7,513 bases of DNA from Thermoplasmata archaeon (GTDB taxonomy: Archaea; Thermoplasmatota; Thermoplasmata; Thermoplasmatales; Thermoplasmataceae). Position numbers and translations under genes: made by a program. The stretch covers positions 1 through 7,513 of the forward strand of contig JAKBQK010000161.1 of the NCBI GenBank assembly GCA_021835265.1, read 5' to 3'. The first letter of the stretch is position 1, and every line of letters begins with the position of its first letter. This document shows positions 1 through 6,077 of this stretch, one piece after another. The notes beneath the pieces were generated by a model, which saw only the letters and a list, made by a program, of their open reading frames with translations, was not told the DNA's origin and made no database searches.

Positions 1-44
1 CTCAACCATATCTATGTTGAAAAACTTAGAAAAGCATCTTCTGA
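1..44 (+). repeat. Left arm of a 44-bp perfect inverted repeat (inverted copy of mod codons)
   Basis: Bases 1-44 are the exact reverse complement of 405-448. Read on the plus strand they encode LNHIYVEKLRKASSE, the same residues as Mod, so this arm is a piece of mod in the opposite orientation. It reaches the first base of the window and may continue to the left. At the inner edge the res sequence and the mod sequence share only TCAGA (minus strand), a microhomology at the junction. Confidence 0.95.
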
Positions 45-168
45 GCGGAAAATACGGATTCAAATTCTTCAAAATAAAATCTGGAACTTTATCGTCAATA
101 AATTTCAAATTTGATAAGGTGTCCATTTGATCCTTAAGAGACTGAATTTTCTCGCCTCCCTCTTCCAT
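1..168 (-). pseudogene. res: Type III restriction enzyme Res subunit, 5' end only, interrupted at about codon 43
   Basis: Res is the ATP-dependent helicase-nuclease subunit that cleaves unmethylated DNA together with Mod. The ATG at 168 overlaps the end of mod by 35 bases in another frame, the usual mod-res arrangement. The first 43 codons read as a Res N-terminus, ending in VPDFILKNLNPYFPLR; type III Res proteins commonly carry an NPxxxLR block just before the helicase core. After this the expected YQxEA-type sequence is missing. Codons 44-56 (RCFSKFFNIDMVE) are simply the antisense of mod codons for LNHIYVEKLRKASSE. The frame is open to the window edge, but the protein is no longer Res. No helicase motif or nuclease motif is visible here; if the rest of res exists it lies outside the window, perhaps inverted. 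The identification rests on a short stretch plus position and overlap. Confidence 0.7.
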
Positions 169-2104
169 AAAATTCCTGGTTTAATTTCTTGACTTTTTCT
201 GGAATACCGTAATCCCTATCGTCTATTTCATCCAAATTCACATACAAGTGGTTTAAATCCATCATTTCTATTAACAAGGATCTCTGTTCATCAATGTCTA
301 ATTTTGAGAATTCCACTGTGTTTGATAGAACGTCATCTTTATCAATTTGATAACTTAAGAATGAATTATTAGTTACTTCACCATAAAGATCTAACATTTC
401 CTTTTCAGAAGATGCTTTTCTAAGTTTTTCAACATAGATATGGTTGAGTTCCATAAGCTCCGCGTATACAAAGCTCCCACCACCTATCCAATCTACAGCT
501 TTAGATATCCCACTCTTGTCACCATTTATCACATTCTTAAGCCTTTCTATTGTGTCGTTTTCACCATAATCCAATTGTTCCACCGCTACATATCTACGAC
601 CCATTTTATGCGCTACTGCTGGAGTGGTACCACTTCCAGAGAAAAAATCTAAAACCAATTCCCCAGGTTCCGTTGATAATTCTATTATTCTTCTCAGTAA
701 TTTCTCAGGTTTCTTTCCACCCTTTAATTTCACTCCACCTTCCTTAGCAATACCCGTCCAAGAAATATCAGTCCACAAAGAACCTAATTCCTTGCCGATT
801 ATCTCATTTCTATCGATATCAGTGTGTAAATTTTTAGAATAAAACCTAACCATTTCGCCCTTATAACAGATAATATTTTCGAGTTCTTCCCTTTCATATA
901 CGGCCCAAGTTTTATGTTTCGATTCTTCCATTGCCTTTAGCAGTCCTTCTCCAGCACCCTTTGGGGAAATTGTTCTGAAAATACGGCTTACATTTTTGAA
1001 AATGAATTCATAATAAAGATCGTAATCATCTGTGTTTTCCTTTCCATAGGATTTGGCAAATTCATCCTCTACAACGCCAATTTTCCAATTAGTAAAATCA
1101 GATTCACCAGGATTAAGGATTATTTTATTATAATTAGGGTCTAGATCACTCGGCACCCATAACGGTTTGTAATTCCTCTGGTCGTAGTTTTTTGCATAAA
1201 CGAGTATATACTCACACACCTTTGGCATGAATGGATTCTGATATTCATTAGCCGCCCCTTCATTAGTCTTAACTTCGATCATCTGAACGAAATTGCTTTT
1301 TCCACTGGGGGCACTTTTGAAGATTTCATCCATTAAAACCTTCAAATAAAATACCTCATGGTCATCGACCTGAACGAAAATGACTCCATCTTCTTTCAAC
1401 CATTCTCTGGCTATTTCAAGTCTATTCTTCATGAACACCAGCCATGTAGAATGGTTAAAACTGTCATTATAATTGAAGCCATCACCTCCCGTGTTGTAAG
1501 GAGGGTCGATATAGATTAACTTCACTCTTCCCCTATATCTCTCTTTAAGAGAGTGCAGGACCAATAGGTTGTTGCCCTTAATCACTAAGTTATCCTCATA
1601 CTTGATTTCGTTCAATTTTTCATCGGAATTTCCTTGAATAAGTCTAAAATTCGTTAGGACTTTAGGATCAAATAGTCGATCTATACTTTCGGGAGCTAAA
1701 ATTTTATTCCAAAATATTTCTTTTCTAGATTCTGTTGTGTCTTTTTGGTCGCCCTCTAAAACGCAGTCTTTGAAGGGAAAGGAAAGTACCACGTCATTAC
1801 TCTCATTAACATAATTCTGACCAAAAGTAAGGCCAATTCTATTCTTAAAAGAAGTATAAGAATCAGGCAAAAATTCTTTGTTTTCCACAAATTTCAAAAA
1901 TTTATCCTTATCAAAAAACAAGACGTCTCCCACTCTTGCGAAGAAATGCTCTTTTAGCCTTTGATTACTAAGTAACGTATTTACCAAGGTAGGATCTAGT
2001 TTTAATCCATATTCAACAATTAGATTCTTGGTTAATTTACCACCGATGCTGAAATGGTCGTTCTTGAGCAACAGGGACTCTAACTCTCTTAAAAGATTCT
2101 GCAG
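134..2104 (-). CDS. mod: Type III restriction-modification DNA methyltransferase (Mod subunit, adenine-N6)
   Basis: Mod recognises the DNA target of a type III restriction-modification system and methylates adenine with S-adenosylmethionine; it also guides the Res nuclease. Numbering from the proposed CTG start (656 aa), the catalytic motif IV DPPYNTGGDGF is at about 200-210 and the AdoMet motif DFFSGSGTT at about 486-494. This order is that of beta-class methyltransferases. The N-terminal block (KLDP, HFF, FLPDSYTSFKNRIGL) and the C-terminal block (FLSYQID, LNHLYVN, EFYG) match the usual type III Mod architecture and length. ATG is absent at the 5' end. CTG at 2104 lies six bases after GAGGTGA and adds the family-like MQNLLRELESLL; TTG at 2071 would drop these residues and has no ribosome site. 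Res starts inside the last codons of mod, so the two were co-translated. The reading frame is intact and the enzyme looks functional as a methylase. Confidence 0.93.
   Translation of the reverse strand: MQNLLRELESLLLKNDHFSIGGKLTKNLIVEYGLKLDPTLVNTLLSNQRLKEHFFARVGDVLFFDKDKFLKFVENKEFLPDSYTSFKNRIGLTFGQNYVNESNDVVLSFPFKDCVLEGDQKDTTESRKEIFWNKILAPESIDRLFDPKVLTNFRLIQGNSDEKLNEIKYEDNLVIKGNNLLVLHSLKERYRGRVKLIYIDPPYNTGGDGFNYNDSFNHSTWLVFMKNRLEIAREWLKEDGVIFVQVDDHEVFYLKVLMDEIFKSAPSGKSNFVQMIEVKTNEGAANEYQNPFMPKVCEYILVYAKNYDQRNYKPLWVPSDLDPNYNKIILNPGESDFTNWKIGVVEDEFAKSYGKENTDDYDLYYEFIFKNVSRIFRTISPKGAGEGLLKAMEESKHKTWAVYEREELENIICYKGEMVRFYSKNLHTDIDRNEIIGKELGSLWTDISWTGIAKEGGVKLKGGKKPEKLLRRIIELSTEPGELVLDFFSGSGTTPAVAHKMGRRYVAVEQLDYGENDTIERLKNVINGDKSGISKAVDWIGGGSFVYAELMELNHIYVEKLRKASSEKEMLDLYGEVTNNSFLSYQIDKDDVLSNTVEFSKLDIDEQRSLLIEMMDLNHLYVNLDEIDDRDYGIPEKVKKLNQEFYGRGRRENSVS
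405..448 (-). repeat. Right arm of the 44-bp inverted repeat, inside mod
   Basis: This is the partner of bases 1-44, within the mod coding region about 100 codons before its stop. Recombination between the two arms would invert 45-404 and exchange the Mod C-terminus for a short tail ending at a TGA near position 116. Confidence 0.95.
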
Positions 2105-2110
2105 TTTATT

Positions 2111-2117
2111 TCACCTC
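2111..2117 (-). promoter_or_regulatory. Ribosome binding site of mod (decides the CTG start)
   Basis: The minus strand reads GAGGTGA, complementary to the conserved CACCTC end of 16S rRNA. It sits six bases before CTG at 2104 and about 40 before TTG at 2071. An in-frame TGA overlaps it, so translation cannot begin further upstream. Confidence 0.75.
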
Positions 2118-2156
2118 TGTTTAATCAAATCATTAATTTCGGTCATTAATAAAATC

Positions 2157-2165
2157 GTTTATATG
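2157..2165 (-). promoter_or_regulatory. Probable TATA box for mod-res
   Basis: The minus strand carries CATATAAAC about 55 bases before the mod start. Transcription starting some 25 bases downstream would leave a leader of about 30 bases containing the GAGGTGA site. No strong purine-rich BRE is visible upstream, so this is tentative. Confidence 0.4.
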
Positions 2166-2201
2166 GCCAATGAAGCTTGTCACACTTAGCTGACTACTAA
2201 G

Positions 2202-2363
2202 TCATTTACTCCTAGGTATTGCAAATGTTTTCTCTTTCCCCGTATAAATGTTAAATTTATTATTACAACTACTACAGTTATATCTTGCTACATTGAAAAC
2301 ATGAAAAGTCCACTCCTTAATGGGCTTGTCGTTTACTTCGTTATCGCAAATGGGGCACTTCAT
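2202..2363 (-). CDS. Small zinc-ribbon protein, 53 aa
   Basis: The ATG-started frame encodes a 53-residue protein with two CxxC knuckles: MKCPIC at residues 1-6 and CSSC at 30-33. The 23-residue spacer contains KEWTFHVFN, and KFNIY follows the second knuckle. Four cysteines in this layout form a single zinc-ribbon fold, common in small archaeal proteins that bind nucleic acid or partner proteins; the exact role is unknown. It ends 97 bases before the mod start on the same strand, so it could be read together with mod-res, although mod appears to have its own TATA box. No Shine-Dalgarno sequence precedes the ATG, while a TATA-like TTAAAATAAAA lies about 24 bases upstream, which suggests a leaderless message. 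The regular cysteine spacing and clean start and stop make a chance frame unlikely. Confidence 0.75.
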   Translation of the reverse strand: MKCPICDNEVNDKPIKEWTFHVFNVARYNCSSCNNKFNIYTGKEKTFAIPRSK

Positions 2364-2381
2364 GACAACACAACGTCCCGG

Positions 2382-2392
2382 TTTTATTTTAA
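2382..2392 (-). promoter_or_regulatory. TATA-like element for the zinc-ribbon gene (leaderless)
   Basis: The minus strand reads TTAAAATAAAA centred 24 bases before the ATG at 2363. This is the distance expected in archaea when transcription starts at or next to the start codon. Confidence 0.5.
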
Positions 2393-2536
2393 TTTTTTTG
2401 AATGATAAGCTTGATTACTATTATTGCCCCATGTTAAAGTAAAAAAATTATTATTGGAAAATTGATAACAAATGGTCCGTATCGAATGAGCGAACTTATC
2501 CAGAATATTTTTGAAACTAATTCCATTTAAGAATAC

Positions 2537-2559
2537 TAATCACATATAACGTGTGATTA
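2537..2559. repeat. Palindrome TAATCACA-7-TGTGATTA
   Basis: Two perfect 8-base arms flank a 7-base centre (TATAACG). The symmetry and size fit a binding site for a dimeric regulator. It lies about 175 bases upstream of the zinc-ribbon start, so no target gene is obvious. A weak hairpin is the other reading. Confidence 0.4.
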
Positions 2560-2738
2560 ACAATGGTTCTTCAATTTGCAAGGCACTGACCTTACAAATC
2601 ATAGGAAATGATAGGCAAATGCCTGCTCTAGAATAGGGCCCTTATATTTCCTTGAGACTTGTCGCAACTACATATTTAATGACGATTTAAGAATTAGTAT
2701 CTATTGTCAGGTCAATATATTTTGAAATTCAGACTTTC

Positions 2739-3644
2739 TTATTTCCAATTGCTCTTAACCCACCCTCGATAGTTTTGAGTTTTGCGGATTTCCTGGATCA
2801 AAAGAAACATACCATAAACAACCATAATATCAATTGTGTATTCAAAAAGTTTAGTTATTGTGGGTTGGCCACTACTCACTCCTAACACATATGCAAAAAA
2901 GAACAACACCGAGAGCAGGAATGCGATGAACTTCTGTTTCGGGTCTCCAAGGCTTTTGTTAACAAATCTGACACGTAGGAACTGGATAAAAAGAACAAAA
3001 ATAACAAGAAAGAATGCTATGAAATTCAAGAACCTATTAACGAATTCCAGAGCGAGAGAGACGTGAAAAATTGGCAAAATGGCTAATAAGATAAAAACGC
3101 TGGAAAAGAACAAATTCCTGATTAACTCATTCTCTTTCTTTCTGGCTATAGCATACACATCGACTTTGAGAGTATTACCCTCTCTCTTAAAGCCAAATCT
3201 TGACTTCAGGTATTCTTCATCTGAAATGGATAAAATGTAAATAGAGTAAACCAATGAAGCAAATTCTACTGCCATTGCAGTCAAAGTGAGCAAAAGGGCA
3301 ATAGGATCGAAAAATTTTAACTCTAATTCCCAAAATAATATCGAAAATACCCCTAGAAGGACTACATCAGCAATTATTTCTTTAATTGCTGGAATTTTTG
3401 CCGAAGTTAGTGTCCTATGGTAAATCTTTAACACTCTTTGATTAATTCTCGGGTCTTTGGATTTAACCACTGAAGTAGCAATTTTATCTATAATCTTCTC
3501 AACCTGGGCATTCCTATCATTTTTCTCTCCGGGGTAGAGGATTACGTACCTTTTATCCAAGTTCCACTTGTAACCAAATGAATCAATTATCTCATTTAAT
3601 TCTTCAGAATAAGCCGCGCCAGAGCCTTTTTCTTCTATAGTCAT
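2739..3644 (-). CDS. Six-helix integral membrane protein of unknown function, 301 aa
   Basis: The protein has a soluble N-terminal part of about 89 residues, rich in charged residues, then six predicted membrane helices at roughly 90-107, 113-138, 178-200, 206-228, 239-259 and 267-285. A soluble loop at about 140-177 (SDEEYLKSRFGFKREG) separates helices 2 and 3. The C-terminus is short and basic. I do not recognise the family, and no transporter or enzyme motif is visible. I chose ATG at 3644 over ATG at 3662 because GGAGGAG lies just upstream of the former and because this ATG shares its bases with the stop of the preceding broken gene in the arrangement ATGA. That overlap implies the two were translated as a pair. 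With the first gene now carrying stops, coupled translation would be reduced unless the ribosome site acts alone. Confidence 0.8.
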   Translation of the reverse strand: MTIEEKGSGAAYSEELNEIIDSFGYKWNLDKRYVILYPGEKNDRNAQVEKIIDKIATSVVKSKDPRINQRVLKIYHRTLTSAKIPAIKEIIADVVLLGVFSILFWELELKFFDPIALLLTLTAMAVEFASLVYSIYILSISDEEYLKSRFGFKREGNTLKVDVYAIARKKENELIRNLFFSSVFILLAILPIFHVSLALEFVNRFLNFIAFFLVIFVLFIQFLRVRFVNKSLGDPKQKFIAFLLSVLFFFAYVLGVSSGQPTITKLFEYTIDIMVVYGMFLLIQEIRKTQNYRGWVKSNWK

Positions 3645-3930
3645 ATCCACTCCTCCACCCATTTCTTCATTTCTTTGCGCTCATATTCTTCAAATGGGAT
3701 ATTAACTTAGTGTTCATACTGTGTCACTGTGGCGTGGCCTTGGCTCAATGCAATTTGCAGAGCCTTATCCGGATAATAGAACACTAATCTGGATTACCGT
3801 GTCTTCTTGAAAATCTTATTGTTGATCGGACCCCTCTCCAGGATCCTTTCGGCAATCTCCTCAGCTTCAAGTAAAATACAGGAAATTCAAGTAACGGTTA
3901 AGGAGCCTGGAACAAATCTGATTTAAGAGA
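3641..3930 (-). pseudogene. Decayed small gene, copy 1 of an unnamed family
   Basis: The minus strand carries coding-like sequence of about 95 codons interrupted by stops. The first piece reads SLKSDLFQAP, a stop, PLLEFPVFYLK; after a frame change it continues EAEEIAERILERGPINNKIF, KKTR, a stop, SRLVFYYPDKALQIALSQGH, ATVTQYEH, a stop, VNIPFEEYERKEMKKWVEEW and I. The order of blocks matches the relic at 6528-6216: QAP, PxF, ILE, NKxFxKT, FYPDK, LSQ, TVTQYEH, NIPFE and KW. Two independent, differently damaged copies that keep the same blocks show that this was a real protein of about 100 residues. Its terminal TGA overlaps the ATG of the membrane-protein gene. I cannot assign a family; a DNA-binding or antitoxin-like role is only a guess from size and gene pairing. 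Confidence 0.65.
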
Positions 3931-3980
3931 CTATGCTTGACGCCGTGTAATATTGCCCACCGAATCACATCGTAAAGGAC

Positions 3981-3990
3981 TTTTATATAA
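3981..3990 (+). promoter_or_regulatory. TATA box for the NYN-domain gene
   Basis: TTTTATATAA is a near-ideal archaeal TATA box, preceded by the purine-rich TAAAGGA that could serve as BRE. Transcription would start near 4010-4014, giving a leader of about 15 bases before the ATG at 4028. Confidence 0.7.
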
Positions 3991-4027
3991 TACGGAAAGA
4001 TTAAACCCGGAATCATGGGGCAGTCCC

Positions 4028-4579
4028 ATGAGTCAGGTTTGTGTAAATTTGACTGATGATAAAGCTGCAGTATTGATAGACAACTCGTATCTACAAAAGG
4101 AAGTAATTGATAATTTAAATGGAAGAAATGGTAAGTTTCAGTTGGACTATCAAGAGTTTAGCAACAATCTATGCAGGGAAATTGGTGCAGAGCGTTTTAG
4201 GACGTACGTTTATGATGTTTCTCTTGAAAGCAACAGGAATTTTTTGACCTCACTGAACTTACTAGACCGCTTTGAGATACGATCAGGAAAACTTCAGGGA
4301 AACGCGGAAGGATTCCGGCAGAAACAAGTGGATATCTTGCTGGCAATCGAAATGATCAAACTGGCCCTTAAAAATAAAATACAGCACATTATTTTGATTA
4401 CTGGAGATAGCGACTTTGTTCCAGCAGTACAATATGTAAAAGAGGAGGGAGTTATGGTACACCTTAGACATGCAGAGAAGACCTATAGTAAGGAATTATC
4501 ACAAACTTGCGATACCAGTAGACAACTTTCCAGGGCAGTGTTAATTGAATTTGATGGAAAAGACGCTTACAGAAAATAA
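4028..4579 (+). CDS. NYN-domain (LabA/DUF88-type, PIN-like) predicted ribonuclease, 183 aa
   Basis: The protein carries the acidic motifs of the NYN branch of PIN-like nucleases: VLIDNSYL with Asp18, RQKQVDILLAIEM with Asp102, and ILITGDSDF with Asp127 and Asp129, followed by PAVQYVKEEG and VMVHL. These aspartates are expected to bind metal for RNA cleavage. The domain fills nearly the whole protein, and no second domain is visible. An upstream TTG at 3953 also keeps the frame open, but it lies before the TATA box at 3981-3990, and its extra 25 residues do not resemble the family. ATG at 4028 is therefore the start. No strong ribosome site is seen. Members of this family occur as housekeeping RNA enzymes and in defence or toxin settings; the neighbours here (type III R-M, nuclease-like gene) favour the second only by association. 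Confidence 0.85.
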   Translation: MSQVCVNLTDDKAAVLIDNSYLQKEVIDNLNGRNGKFQLDYQEFSNNLCREIGAERFRTYVYDVSLESNRNFLTSLNLLDRFEIRSGKLQGNAEGFRQKQVDILLAIEMIKLALKNKIQHIILITGDSDFVPAVQYVKEEGVMVHLRHAEKTYSKELSQTCDTSRQLSRAVLIEFDGKDAYRK

Positions 4580-4610
4580 AATTGTAGTAATCAAATTCGT
4601 CTCTCGATCC

Positions 4611-4665
4611 ATTTCTTCATCATTTTTCTTTCATTCTTTCGTGATGTTGAAAAAAGAGTTTTTTT
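4611..4665 (+). terminator. T-rich terminator region after the NYN gene
   Basis: Pyrimidine-rich stretches (ATTTCTTCAT, CATTTTTCTTTC) and a run of seven T at 4659-4665 follow the NYN stop by 30-90 bases. Archaeal RNA polymerase stops at such T tracts without needing a hairpin. Confidence 0.4.
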
Positions 4666-4687
4666 CGGGCAGTAAAATCATAGGTAG

Positions 4688-4697
4688 GTATATAAAT
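4688..4697 (+). promoter_or_regulatory. Orphan TATA-like element
   Basis: GTATATAAAT resembles an archaeal TATA box, with a start expected near 4715-4720. The only nearby frame, ATG at 4711, stops after five codons, so if active the site would drive a small RNA or a longer leader toward 4996. Confidence 0.3.
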
Positions 4698-4729
4698 GTT
4701 ACATCCCGTCATGAAGAATTGGTATTTCT

Positions 4730-4747
4730 GACACCAATTTGGGTGTC
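4730..4747 (+). repeat. Hairpin GACACC-6-GGTGTC
   Basis: A perfect 6-bp stem with a 6-base loop lies just downstream of the start expected for the TATA-like element at 4688. It is not followed directly by a T tract. Confidence 0.35.
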
Positions 4748-4792
4748 CCTAGGATGGCCATTTCCTTTACCTCGACTAGATGGGAGATTTAT

Positions 4793-4932
4793 TTATTGAT
4801 TTTCAAATTCTTTCAACTTGGCTAATCTCGAGGACTCTATTCCTTTCTTCTCAAGAATTTCCCGCTTAAAGAGCAACAACCACGCATTTTATTGGGTAAT
4901 TCCTTAAGTACAAATTTAGATGCTAGAAACGT
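4793..4932 (-). pseudogene. Frameshifted fragment of a small protein gene
   Basis: The minus strand reads TFLASKFVLKELPNK in one frame and NAWLLLFKREILEKK, then GIESSRLAKLKEFENQ and a stop in the next. The two join without loss if the run AAAA (minus strand, within AATAAAATGCG) had one more A, giving about 46 residues. The second half has the helical, charged make-up of a true C-terminus. No start codon is found at the 5' end, so the fragment may also be truncated. I do not recognise the family. A TATA-like TTATATATC on the minus strand around 4946-4956 lies at a suitable distance upstream. Confidence 0.4.
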
Positions 4933-4946
4933 TTAAATGGCTCTTG

Positions 4947-4957
4947 ATATATAATAA
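4947..4957 (+). promoter_or_regulatory. TATA-like element for the 287-aa gene
   Basis: The A/T run ATATATAATAA lies 40-50 bases before the ATG at 4996, so a start near 4976-4980 would give a leader of about 18 bases. A second candidate, TTTTTAAG at about 4967-4974, would make the message leaderless. Confidence 0.4.
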
Positions 4958-4995
4958 ATGAATTGCTTTTTAAGTATTCACTTCAAAGTAACTCC

Positions 4996-5859
4996 ATGTT
5001 TAACTGCCCTAAGAGCGGTTATCACTTCTCAATTTCTGTGGACATTCTCAAGAATTACGCTAATGGAAATCTACAACCTATACACCAAGTTAAGAGGGTC
5101 TTTTATTTGACTTCCAACTGTTTTCTTGAGGGGAGTATTGCACAGGATAAACTGGCTTTGACTTACACTCCTCCCAACGTATTTTCGTATGACCCATCGC
5201 TCAACGATCATTTTATAAATAATCTTGGTCAAACTATTGTTCTAACATCTCCAAGCACAGTGCTGAGAAGTTGGCCCTCATTTGGTTACTCTGGGGGCGC
5301 TTATGAATTGTTGCTTCAATGCGATAAAAATTCAAAAATCAATCTAAAATACCTTGGAATTTTATTGAATGGAGGAAGATTGGATCCGTTTAGAATGGAT
5401 TTTGTGACTTTACCAATTCAGAACCTGAACGTTTTAATCTTAAGTATTTTCCAGATTTTCTCGGAAGTTTATGTTGGACAAAATGTGGAAGATGATGAAA
5501 ATAATGTAATGGTTAAATTACAATCTGGGCAATTTGTATTCAAATTCAAGTTAAGGCAGACGGACGTTTCACTTTCAATTTCTTACTTTCTCGCGAGAAA
5601 TTCTGAAGTGGTAGTGCGGATCAATGGTGTTGCTTGGAGCGATGATTTGTTTAATTCAACGAGGGAAATTTTGGTTGATGTGAACCACTATTTCATCTTA
5701 ACCAACATAGCAAGAGTTGAGGACATAAGCAGAAATGTTTCTAAGAACACGCAAGGTTACACAGTGCTTAAGAAAACTATTGATTTTGTGATGCGAGACA
5801 TTAATAGTAACTTAAGAAGTGGCAAACTTGGTGTAATCAGGCAAGCTAGTCTTCCTTGA
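4996..5859 (+). CDS. Unrecognised protein, 287 aa
   Basis: A single intact frame encodes 287 residues without a signal peptide or membrane helix. Composition suggests alternating beta strands with polar and aromatic residues (HFSISVDIL, QFVFKFKLR, VSLSISYFL, EVVVRINGVAW), with one hydrophobic stretch LNVLILSIFQIF in the middle that is too short and mixed for a confident membrane segment. Near the start is CPKSGYHF; an acidic patch NVEDDENN follows at about 164-171. I know no family with these features and see no catalytic motif. I chose ATG at 4996; TTG at 4963 would add 11 residues, and the ATG at 4958 is in another frame. It lies tail to tail with the relic operon to the right, nine bases apart, and has its own upstream A/T-rich promoter candidates, so it is probably transcribed alone. 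Confidence 0.75.
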   Translation: MFNCPKSGYHFSISVDILKNYANGNLQPIHQVKRVFYLTSNCFLEGSIAQDKLALTYTPPNVFSYDPSLNDHFINNLGQTIVLTSPSTVLRSWPSFGYSGGAYELLLQCDKNSKINLKYLGILLNGGRLDPFRMDFVTLPIQNLNVLILSIFQIFSEVYVGQNVEDDENNVMVKLQSGQFVFKFKLRQTDVSLSISYFLARNSEVVVRINGVAWSDDLFNSTREILVDVNHYFILTNIARVEDISRNVSKNTQGYTVLKKTIDFVMRDINSNLRSGKLGVIRQASLP

Positions 5860-5868
5860 AGCCGTAAA

Positions 5869-6077
5869 CTAACTCACTTCATATTTCACATCAATACTAA
5901 TTACATCTATTATCCCAGTATCCGCAAGTGGGATTTTACCTATTTTTCATGCAACGGCTTTCCGTTTTTCTCTTCGTGATCCACTCAGTGCCCATGAGAT
6001 TTTGTAAGTACTTATCGTCATAGTTCCGTAGGGATCTTGTGTTGACAGAGTCAATATTTCACAAGAATTCTATTCAT
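5869..6077 (-). pseudogene. Small gene of 68 codons with two single-base frameshifts (third gene of relic cassette)
   Basis: From ATG at 6077 the minus strand reads MNRILVKY, then after one extra base DSVNTRSLRNYDDKYLQNL, MGTEWITKRKTESRCMK, and after a second extra base in a run of A, IGKIPLADTGIIDVISI, DVKYEVS and a stop. Removing one base at TATTGAC and one at ATGAAAAATAGG restores 68 uninterrupted codons with no other change. AAGGA precedes the ATG by seven bases, and the ATG directly follows the stop of the upstream frame. I do not recognise the family. Both lesions are in or next to short homopolymers, so read errors are possible, but the neighbouring long genes show none. Confidence 0.5.

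Larger units (their letters stand above)
2364..2738. other. 375-base gap without a supported gene
   Basis: The gap separates the membrane-protein gene from the zinc-ribbon gene. Both strands are broken by frequent stops; the longest minus-strand stretch without a stop is about 22 codons (around 2605-2675) and is not convincing. It holds an 8-bp palindrome at 2537-2559, a small AGGCA/TGCCT inverted repeat near 2613-2624, and the zinc-ribbon promoter at its left end. Confidence 0.6.
4580..4995. other. Gap between the NYN gene and the 287-aa gene
   Basis: The gap holds the T-rich terminator, an orphan TATA-like site, a hairpin and the minus-strand gene fragment at 4793-4932. A minus-strand tail at 4623-4591 reads MMKKWIERRI and a stop, which resembles the end of the copy 1 relic (EMKKWVEEWI and stop), possibly a third remnant of that family. 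Confidence 0.5.

Noticed and set aside
440..842. Overlapping plus-strand open frames of 65-72 codons
   Set aside because: They lie antisense to the conserved Mod catalytic region and have no promoter, ribosome site or family-like sequence.
2634..2644. AGGGCCCT palindrome in the 375-base gap
   Set aside because: A single short palindrome of restriction-site size is expected by chance and has no partner.
2836..3066. Plus-strand frame of 76 codons
   Set aside because: It is antisense to membrane helices of the 301-aa protein and shows no protein-like features of its own.
3953..4027. N-terminal extension of the NYN protein from TTG
   Set aside because: The TATA box at 3981-3990 falls inside it, and the added residues lack family similarity.
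4283..4471. Minus-strand frame of 62 codons
   Set aside because: It is the antisense of the NYN domain and its catalytic motifs.
4545..4799. Plus-strand frame of 84 codons overlapping the NYN end
   Set aside because: It starts inside the NYN gene, runs through T-rich terminator sequence and a hairpin, and its serine/phenylalanine-rich product reflects that composition.
4958..5110. ATG-started frame of about 50 codons just before the 287-aa gene
   Set aside because: It overlaps the longer intact frame in another phase and stops early; its codons look random.
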